Positions 1 through 5,925 of a stretch of DNA of 5,925 nucleotides are shown one piece after another; positions within the stretch are counted from its first letter, which is position 1; every line of letters starts with the position of its first letter. Origin of the DNA: Phycisphaerales bacterium (GTDB lineage: Bacteria > Planctomycetota > Phycisphaerae > Phycisphaerales > UBA1924). Made by a program: the position numbers and the translations under genes. The stretch covers positions 1 through 5,925 of the forward strand of contig JALSHW010000028.1 of assembly GCA_026982035.1 (NCBI GenBank), read 5' to 3'. The notes below the pieces were generated by a model. That model made no database searches. It was not told the origin of the DNA and saw only the letters and a program-made list of their open reading frames with translations.

Positions 1-118
1 GGCGTTCTTGGTTGCCTATGGAAACCAAGATCCAGAGGCCGACATCAATGGCGACCTGTTTTACAACTTCTTGGATGTCAGTGAGTTCCTGACGGCTTAT
101 GGAGCCGGTTGCCCGTAA
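1..118 (+). CDS. C-terminal end of a GC-type dockerin-domain protein (partial)
   Basis: Only the last 38 codons are present; the reading frame begins at base 2 and stops with TAA at 116-118. The peptide has an EF-hand/dockerin-like calcium loop, DINGDLFYNFLD, at visible residues 14-25, with acidic or amide residues at loop positions 1, 3, 5, 9 and 12. A short helix follows, and the chain ends in GAGCP. The residues before the loop (AFLVAYG) resemble the end of a first half-repeat, matching FLTAYG in the second half, as expected of a duplicated dockerin module. Similar tails ending in Gly-Cys-Pro occur on many large secreted or surface proteins of Phycisphaerales and are called GC-type dockerin domains. 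Their function, probably anchoring or sorting, is inferred. The catalytic or structural part of this protein lies outside the window, so its activity cannot be named. Confidence 0.8.
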   Translation, partial: AFLVAYGNQDPEADINGDLFYNFLDVSEFLTAYGAGCP

Positions 119-164
119 TACACGAGCGGCATTTAGCTCCGCAACAGGAGTCAAGAGGACGAAG

Positions 165-248
<84 letters not shown>

Positions 249-317
249 GGGGGGTCAGTATGGTAGCCAATATCGAGCCATCTTGACGGATGCTTTGGTA
301 TTGAGTCGAACCTTGGA

Positions 318-336
318 TTGGTACAAATCGTACAAA
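318..336. promoter_or_regulatory. Operator-like inverted repeat upstream of glnN
   Basis: TTGGTAC (318-324) and GTACAAA (330-336) form a 7-bp inverted repeat with one mismatch around a 5-bp centre (AAATC). The same bases also contain a direct repeat, GTACAA, at 321-326 and 330-335. Size and symmetry suit a dimeric helix-turn-helix regulator. It lies about 97 bp upstream of the glutamine synthetase start and about 70 bp upstream of the divergent tRNA-Leu, so it could serve either gene. Within it, GTA and TAC are separated by 7 bases, one fewer than the GTA-N8-TAC box of cyanobacterial NtcA; I do not claim that regulator here. A binding role is inference from symmetry and position only. Confidence 0.3.
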
Positions 337-418
337 AACAGACAAGGGTCTGGGCATCATCGTGCTCGCTTGGCTATCCTGTTCTTTACCGCCCGGGAAT
401 ACAGAAAAACTGCAAGAC

Positions 419-423
419 GAGGA
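419..423 (+). promoter_or_regulatory. Ribosome binding site of glnN
   Basis: GAGGA ends 9 bases before the ATG at 433. This is slightly long spacing but acceptable, and it supports the start at 433 over the upstream in-frame ATG at 190, which lies inside the tRNA-Leu gene. Confidence 0.5.
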
Positions 424-432
424 CGATCGACC

Positions 433-2625
<2,193 letters not shown>

Positions 2626-2643
2626 TACATATTTCGTGCGTTC

Positions 2644-2660
2644 CTCAATGTAAATTTGAG
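2644..2660 (+). terminator. Weak hairpin after glnN, possible 3'-end structure
   Basis: CTCAA (2644-2648) pairs with TTGAG (2656-2660) around a 7-base loop, 18 bp past the glnN stop. The stem is short and AT-rich and no T-tract follows, so it is a poor intrinsic terminator. It is the only fold close to the stop codon; termination may instead be Rho-dependent. Confidence 0.2.
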
Positions 2661-2714
2661 ACAGCAAGTTCCTGTGGGTGACGCTGTTTTTGCGCGTATT
2701 GCGAAGTGTGATAC

Positions 2715-2724
2715 CCACATGTGG
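2715..2724. repeat. Perfect 10-bp palindrome CCACATGTGG
   Basis: A perfectly self-complementary decamer lies in the 241-bp gap between glnN and the chemoreceptor gene, about 150 bp upstream of the latter's start. It has no loop, so it is more likely a DNA-protein site than an RNA hairpin. Function is not assigned. Confidence 0.3.
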
Positions 2725-2776
2725 TGGAGTGAAAGTGAATCATCTCTTGTTTCTTAGGTCTTTTTTGTTCATGGAC

Positions 2777-2803
2777 GAAGTGTACCGACCTGTTGGCCGA
2801 TAG
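2777..2803 (+). promoter_or_regulatory. Candidate sigma-28 (FliA-type) promoter of the chemoreceptor gene
   Basis: GCCGATAG at 2796-2803 matches the flagellar sigma factor -10 consensus GCCGATAA in 7 of 8 positions. At the standard 15-base spacing the -35 position (2777-2780) reads GAAG, matching TAAA only at the two central bases, so that half is weak. It would give a leader of about 55-60 nt before the ATG at 2867. Chemoreceptor genes are classic sigma-28 targets, which makes the match meaningful, but an 8-mer alone can occur by chance. Confidence 0.4.
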
Positions 2804-2827
2804 CGACCCTGTACCGCGTGTAGGTAC
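2781..2827 (+). repeat. TGTACCG direct repeats and GTACC/GGTAC leader hairpin
   Basis: TGTACCG occurs at 2781-2787 and again at 2810-2816, a spacing of 29 bp, flanking the sigma-28-like -10. The second copy also starts a small hairpin: GTACC (2811-2815), loop GCGTGTA, GGTAC (2823-2827), which would lie near the 5' end of the chemoreceptor transcript. The stem is only 5 bp. It could be a regulator site, a transcript-stabilising fold or chance. Confidence 0.25.
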
Positions 2828-2853
2828 GCTGCGAATCACCTATACCCCAGATT

Positions 2854-2858
2854 GGGAG
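2854..2858 (+). promoter_or_regulatory. Ribosome binding site of the chemoreceptor gene
   Basis: GGGAG lies 8 bases before the ATG at 2867, ideal spacing. It argues against the in-frame TTG at 2852, which would start upstream of this site and add five residues. Confidence 0.7.
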
Positions 2859-2866
2859 CATCGAGT

Positions 2867-4666
2867 ATGGAAAACGAACAAAGCAAATCGAAGTTTGCCT
2901 TTGGATTGACAACCAAGATCATGGCCGCCTCTGTTGGCATTTTGATCGCGGTCGTCGCCGTCAACTATGTGGTCTTTTTGGATGGGTATCGAACCGATGC
3001 CCAAGCAGCGTTGATGGCTCGTGCATCGGCATTTACTGCAGTTGCTGACGAAGCTAAAAATGATGCTTCAGAGAAATTTCTCAATGATGAAATCAATGTT
3101 GACAAACTACTTACTGAAGCATTAGAGCAGGTCGATAATGGGACGCATTATTCAGAAACTCGCTATTACGCATCAGTCCCTGTGGTTGTGGGTTGGAATA
3201 CTGGCCTCAAAGCAGCAGAAAAAGAAGGAATGGAGTTTACCGTTGTTTCCCTTGAAGCACGGAACCCAGACAACGCCGCTCCAGTCGGAAGCTTTCGTGA
3301 CCAAATGATCCGCGATCTGACCGAGCAATACGATACCTCAGGCGAAAAGACACTCGAACGAATCAATGAAGAAACCAACACCATGCACTTCATGCGTGCC
3401 ATCACGCTTGACCAATCTTGCATGACATGCCATGGCGATCCAGCCAAATATGATGAGCGAGATGCCGATGGAAACTTTGATGGCAAAGATGCCCTGGGTT
3501 TCCGGTATGAGAACTGGCCTGTCGGATATATGCACGGCGCCTATGAAGTGCAAATGCCGTTGGATATGGTTGACGCACAAGTCGCCGGGTTCTTTCAGAA
3601 GGGCATGATGTTTACCGTGCCTCTGATCTTGGTTGCTGGTGGCGGACTCATCTTCCTACTTCGTGTGCTTCTTGCCAAGCCACTCAATGCGACCATCAAC
3701 ATGATCAAAGATGTCGCCACTGGCGATGGCGATTTGACCAAACGCTTGAATCTCAACCGCAACGATGAAATCGGTAAACTTGGGCATTGGTTCGATATGT
3801 TCCTTTCAAACCTGCACTCGATCATTTCTCAACTCAGCGAAACTTCCCAAGCGGTCGCGGCGGCATCAACAGAAATTGCCGCTTCAGCCGAGGAAATGGC
3901 AACAGGACTTCAAACCCAAGAGCAGCAAACCCAGCAAGTGGCTGCAGCGGTTGAAGAACTCTCCCAATCGGTCAACGAGGTCGCAGCCAAATCCGCTGAT
4001 GCCACCACGGCCTCTGAAGAAAGCCAACACCAAGCCGAACAAGGCGGCAGCATCGTGGGCTCAACAGTCATCGAAATGGAAGGCATCGCCAAAGAAGTCC
4101 AAGGCAGTGCCGAAACGATCAATACTCTTGGTCAGAAGAGTGAAACAATCGGTGAAATCATCGCAGTGATCAATGATATTGCTGATCAGACCAACCTGCT
4201 TGCTCTCAACGCAGCCATCGAAGCGGCCCGTGCTGGTGAACATGGTCGAGGATTCGCAGTGGTGGCCGACGAAGTACGCAAACTCGCAGAGCGTACAACC
4301 GAAGCAACCAAGGAAGTTTCCCAATCAATCCTCGGGATTCAAACCGAAACGCACTCGGCAGTCCAACTTATCGAAGCGGGCTCAGCACGGGTTGGCAAAG
4401 GTGTTGATCTGGCAACACAGGCCGGGACTGCACTGGAAAGCATTGTCGAAGGGTCACAGAGTGTTCAGGGCATGGTTCAAGACATCGCCGCCGCTGCCAA
4501 TGAGCAATCAGCAGCAACTGGCGAGATTGCTCGTGCCGTCGAGGGGATCAACTCGGTGACACGACAATCCTCTGAGGGTGCATCCCAGGCGGCCCAGGCC
4601 GCTGGCGATTTGGCCCACCAAGCCGAGCAACTCCAAAGTTTGGTAGGCCAGTTCAAACTCGATTAA
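2867..4666 (+). CDS. Methyl-accepting chemotaxis protein with c-heme (Tll0287-like) sensor domain
   Basis: This 599-residue inner-membrane receptor has two membrane helices (about 18-38 and 246-269) enclosing a sensor domain of about 207 residues that lies outside the membrane. CMTCHGDP at 185-192 is a CxxCH covalent heme c site in the context typical of the DUF3365/Tll0287-like family, so redox or gas sensing is likely; the ligand is inferred. A HAMP linker follows (about 270-320, with GDGDLTKRL and DEIGKLG). The long coiled-coil signalling domain has its hairpin tip at [19 protein letters not shown] (440-458) and [18 protein letters not shown] after it, where CheA and CheW dock. Glu/Gln-rich helices on both sides look like methylation regions. 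The protein ends FKLD, without the NWETF-type CheR/CheB tether. No che or flagellar gene is adjacent, so it is an orphan receptor. Start chosen at ATG 2867 because of the GGGAG site. Confidence 0.95.
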   Translation: MENEQSKSKFAFGLTTKIMAASVGILIAVVAVNYVVFLDGYRTDAQAALMARASAFTAVADEAKNDASEKFLNDEINVDKLLTEALEQVDNGTHYSETRYYASVPVVVGWNTGLKAAEKEGMEFTVVSLEARNPDNAAPVGSFRDQMIRDLTEQYDTSGEKTLERINEETNTMHFMRAITLDQSCMTCHGDPAKYDERDADGNFDGKDALGFRYENWPVGYMHGAYEVQMPLDMVDAQVAGFFQKGMMFTVPLILVAGGGLIFLLRVLLAKPLNATINMIKDVATGDGDLTKRLNLNRNDEIGKLGHWFDMFLSNLHSIISQLSETSQAVAAASTEIAASAEEMATGLQTQEQQTQQVAAAVEELSQSVNEVAAKSADATTASEESQHQAEQGGSIVGSTVIEMEGIAKEVQGSAETINTLGQKSETIGEIIAVINDIADQTNLLALNAAIEAARAGEHGRGFAVVADEVRKLAERTTEATKEVSQSILGIQTETHSAVQLIEAGSARVGKGVDLATQAGTALESIVEGSQSVQGMVQDIAAAANEQSAATGEIARAVEGINSVTRQSSEGASQAAQAAGDLAHQAEQLQSLVGQFKLD

Positions 4667-4702
4667 ACTTGCCTATTGAGACAAGGTGCTAAGCAGCATG
4701 TG

Positions 4703-4736
4703 GCCCTCCATCATCACTGATGGAGGGCTGTGTTTT
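4703..4736 (+). terminator. Strong intrinsic terminator of the chemoreceptor gene
   Basis: GCCCTCCATCA (4703-4713) and TGATGGAGGGC (4718-4728) form a perfect 11-bp stem with the 4-base loop TCAC, followed by TGTGTTTTATT. It begins 36 bp after the stop codon. The T-tract is on the plus strand only, so it serves the chemoreceptor transcript and would not terminate the minus-strand tRNA-Arg. Confidence 0.92.
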
Positions 4737-4825
4737 ATTGGGTTGATGTTGAATCTGTATCAAGTATTGGTGGAGATGCGGAGCCCAAAATTTGGCGTAT
4801 TTTGTCAAAAACGGGGTTTGAGAAG

Positions 4826-4899
4826 CACGCGCGGAAGGATTCGAACCCTCAACCTCCTGATCCGTAGTCAGGTGCTCTATCCAGTTGAGCTACGCACGC
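4826..4899 (-). tRNA. tRNA-Arg (anticodon ACG)
   Basis: The minus strand folds into a 74-nt class I tRNA. The acceptor stem is GCGTGCG with CGCGCGT (two G-U pairs, one of them the terminal G1-U72), discriminator G. The D-stem is GCTC/GAGC. Anticodon stem CCTGA/TCAGG carries loop CTACGGA, giving anticodon ACG. The T-arm is GAGGG-TTCGAAT-CCTTC. A34 is expected to be deaminated to inosine by TadA so that CGU, CGC and CGA are read. CCA is not encoded; the following bases are CTT, as for the tRNA-Leu in this window. Confidence 0.97.
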
Positions 4900-4929
4900 A
4901 ATCAACCCAAAAAACTCTGGGTGAGGGGT

Positions 4930-4958
4930 ACGGTAAGCCCATATTCGGGGTTTGGCAA
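4930..4958 (-). promoter_or_regulatory. Candidate promoter of tRNA-Arg
   Basis: On the minus strand, TTGCCA (4953-4958; 5 of 6 to TTGACA) is followed by exactly 17 bases and TACCGT (4930-4935; 3 of 6 to TATAAT). Initiation a few bases downstream would leave a leader of roughly 20-25 nt before the mature tRNA 5' end at 4899. The -35 is good and the -10 poor. Confidence 0.3.
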
Positions 4959-4977
4959 GTTGAATTTGGGTTCTGGC

Positions 4978-5006
4978 TTGATTTCTTTTGCCAACGGGTG
5001 AACAAT
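4978..5006 (+). promoter_or_regulatory. Candidate sigma-70-type promoter of rpsT
   Basis: TTGATT (4978-4983) and AACAAT (5001-5006) are each 4 of 6 matches to the housekeeping consensus at a 17-base spacing. Predicted initiation near 5013 coincides with the first base of the leader hairpin at 5013-5034. This is plausible but below what I would call secure. Confidence 0.35.
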
Positions 5007-5012
5007 ATCGAC

Positions 5013-5034
5013 CCGGCGTGGAGTTCCACGCTGG
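5013..5034 (+). promoter_or_regulatory. Strong hairpin in the rpsT leader
   Basis: CCGGCGTGG (5013-5021) pairs with CCACGCTGG (5026-5034) through nine pairs (one G-U), closed by loop AGTT. It sits 41 bases before the rpsT start codon and is followed by an A/T-rich stretch that holds only a short T run, so it is not a good terminator. Ribosomal protein genes are often controlled by leader structures that bind their own product; S20 autoregulation is known in E. coli. An autoregulatory or 5'-stabilising role here is inference. Confidence 0.45.
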
Positions 5035-5075
5035 TTGATTTATAAAGGCAACTATTGCCAGAGGATGCAGACTGT

Positions 5076-5336
5076 ATGGCCCACTCGAACTCCGCAAAGA
5101 AGAGAATCCGTCAAAACATCAAACGCCGTGCGCTCAACCGCTGGCGTCTGCGCACGATGCGTGTTGCGATCAAGGATTTTGAGACCAGCATTTCCTCCGG
5201 CGGCGACGCCGTCGCGGCGTACCGCAAAGCGGCATCCATCGTGGACAAAACCGCTCAGAAGGGTGTGATCCATCGCAACCAGGCGGCCCGTCGCAAGAGC
5301 CGTATGAATGCACGCCTCAAAGCCCACTCGGCCTGA
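5076..5336 (+). CDS. rpsT: 30S ribosomal protein S20
   Basis: This 86-residue basic protein matches the usual S20 length of about 87. It begins MAHSNSAKKRIRQN, very close to the canonical N-terminal block of the family, and ends with the conserved segment KGVIHRNQAARRKSRMNARL. S20 binds 16S rRNA early in small-subunit assembly as a three-helix bundle. The frame is open upstream to a TTG at 5055, but that would add MPEDADC, foreign to the family. The ATG at 5076 begins the conserved sequence and has GAGG (5061-5064) 11 bases upstream. The gene appears monocistronic: a candidate promoter and structured leader lie before it and an intrinsic terminator after it, as is common for rpsT. Confidence 0.97.
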   Translation: MAHSNSAKKRIRQNIKRRALNRWRLRTMRVAIKDFETSISSGGDAVAAYRKAASIVDKTAQKGVIHRNQAARRKSRMNARLKAHSA

Positions 5337-5338
5337 GT

Positions 5339-5382
5339 ACAGATTGGGTGCAGACTGGATGCAGACTGGGTGGAGATTGCGA
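5339..5382 (+). repeat. Imperfect 11-bp tandem repeat after rpsT
   Basis: Four consecutive 11-bp units read ACAGATTGGGT, GCAGACTGGAT, GCAGACTGGGT and the decayed GGAGATTGCGA. The two central units differ at one base. The array begins 3 bp after the rpsT stop and ends 17 bp before the terminator hairpin, so it should be transcribed as the rpsT 3' UTR. It has no open frame of its own and looks like local slippage duplication; a function cannot be seen. Confidence 0.75.
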
Positions 5383-5399
5383 AGAACTATTCAAGCATG

Positions 5400-5423
5400 C
5401 CCGACCATTTTGGTCGGGTTTTT
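5400..5423 (+). terminator. Intrinsic terminator of rpsT
   Basis: CCCGACCA (5400-5407) pairs perfectly with TGGTCGGG (5411-5418) around a 3-base TTT loop and is followed directly by five T's (5419-5423). It lies 64 bp after the rpsT stop and separates it from the next gene. Confidence 0.93.
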
Positions 5424-5485
5424 CTGTACTATTGAAATTCGTCCATCCATTGAACTGACCATCCCACTGTCTCCTGTAAGCCGAC

Positions 5486-5925
5486 ATGTCCGCATCTAAG
5501 AACAACACATCCAAGATGCTCCCGAACCAACCGGGTGTTGCTCAGAGGCCTTTGCTCGGTCGCAACAGCTACTTCAGTCTCTCAATGAGACCTTTGCACA
5601 TGCTGGTGTTTTTGTTGCCCATCGTGGTGTTGTATGAGTTGGGTACGCTGGGTGTCTTTGGGCCCGTTCGTGATTCGCTCGAAGCCCATCAGATGCTTGT
5701 TCGCTTCTTTGATTTGTTTGGTGTGGTGGGGTTGCATCTGCCTGCGATTGCTTTGGTGACGATGTTGTTGATTCAGCATGCACTGAGCCGTGATCCTTTT
5801 CGCTTGTCCATTGGGGTGTGGGTGAAGATGGTTGCTGAGTCTGCTTTTTTGACTGGGCCTTTGATTGTGCTGGTGATGGTGCTCAAGCCCATTGGTGCTG
5901 GGGAGATGGTGTTGATTGAGGGAGT
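5486..5925 (+). CDS. N-terminal part of a multi-pass membrane protein, possibly CPBP-family intramembrane protease (partial)
   Basis: The frame runs from ATG 5486 to the window edge with no stop, giving 146 residues. An in-frame TAA at 5477-5479 sets the upstream limit, so this is the earliest ATG; no clear ribosome binding site precedes it, and Met11 (5516) or Met34 are alternatives. A hydrophilic N-terminus of about 33 residues leads into RPLHMLVFLLPIVVLYELGT (35-54) and a first membrane segment at about 37-56. Further segments lie near 80-98 and 112-132. The arginine-proline entry, the LYELGT motif and the ALSRDPF segment (99-105) resemble N-termini of planctomycete proteins annotated as CPBP (CAAX-like, glutamic-type) intramembrane proteases. 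The catalytic EExxxR and later His motifs would lie beyond the window, so family membership is recalled similarity, not shown. G and T are enriched on the coding strand because Leu and Val are mostly TTG, CTG and GTG. Confidence 0.6.
   Translation, partial: MSASKNNTSKMLPNQPGVAQRPLLGRNSYFSLSMRPLHMLVFLLPIVVLYELGTLGVFGPVRDSLEAHQMLVRFFDLFGVVGLHLPAIALVTMLLIQHALSRDPFRLSIGVWVKMVAESAFLTGPLIVLVMVLKPIGAGEMVLIEG

Noticed and set aside
124..142. Possible terminator hairpin after the dockerin gene
   Set aside because: Only alternative 4-bp stems (GAGC/GCTC or GCGG/CCGC) can form and no T-tract follows.
283..311. Promoter TTGACG-17-TCGAAC for glnN
   Set aside because: The -35 is good, but the -10 matches only three of six bases; too weak to annotate.
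321..333. NtcA box (GTA-N8-TAC) upstream of glnN
   Set aside because: The spacing is N7, not N8, and NtcA is a cyanobacterial regulator not expected in this lineage. I kept only the neutral inverted-repeat call.
319..334. Sigma-54-like element (TGGTAC-N5-GTACA) upstream of glnN
   Set aside because: The -24 half has the GG doublet, but the -12 half reads GTACA and lacks the nearly invariant GC doublet, so a sigma-54 promoter is not supported.
2852..2866. TTG start for the chemoreceptor five codons upstream
   Set aside because: It lies before the GGGAG ribosome binding site and has no such site of its own; ATG 2867 is better.
4686..5045. A 119-codon open frame on the plus strand after the chemoreceptor
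   Set aside because: It runs through the terminator hairpin and the antisense strand of tRNA-Arg, so it is not a credible protein gene.
5574..5783. Two minus-strand open frames of 65-69 codons opposite the last gene
   Set aside because: Both are antisense to a continuous hydrophobic plus-strand frame with clear membrane segments, have low-complexity Gln/His/Thr-rich translations and no family resemblance.

Overview
The window looks like ordinary chromosome from a member of the Planctomycetota, most likely class Phycisphaerae. The main clue is the gene tail at the left edge: it encodes a dockerin-like C-terminus with an EF-hand-type loop ending in Gly-Cys-Pro, which I associate with 'GC-type dockerin' surface and secreted proteins of Phycisphaerales. 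A type III glutamine synthetase, a heme-motif chemoreceptor, tRNA genes without an encoded CCA and moderate GC fit that placement. The taxonomy is inference; no rRNA or marker gene settles it.

Layout, left to right. 1-118 (+) is the tail of a dockerin-type protein. 165-248 (-) is tRNA-Leu(UAA). 249-432 is a leader with an operator-like inverted repeat at 318-336. 433-2625 (+) is type III glutamine synthetase (glnN), 730 aa. 2626-2866 is an intergenic region with a palindrome, a sigma-28-like -10 element and a small leader hairpin. 2867-4666 (+) is a transmembrane methyl-accepting chemotaxis protein, 599 aa, whose periplasmic domain carries a CxxCH heme-attachment motif. 4703-4736 is a strong intrinsic terminator. 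4826-4899 (-) is tRNA-Arg(ACG). 4900-5075 holds divergent candidate promoters and a strong hairpin in the probable rpsT leader. 5076-5336 (+) is ribosomal protein S20. 5339-5382 is an 11-bp imperfect tandem repeat, followed by an intrinsic terminator at 5400-5423. 5486-5925 (+) is the N-terminal part of a multi-pass membrane protein that runs off the window, possibly a CPBP-family intramembrane protease.

The genes do not form one pathway. Each protein gene is separated from the next by a gap of 149-409 bp, often with a terminator, so they are probably independent transcription units. All protein genes are on the plus strand and both tRNAs are on the minus strand. I found no mobile element, CRISPR array, phage gene or defence system. 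The most interesting points are the c-heme chemoreceptor with its possible motility-sigma promoter, the operator-like repeat upstream of glnN and the structured rpsT leader. I do not see strong evidence of a previously undescribed system.
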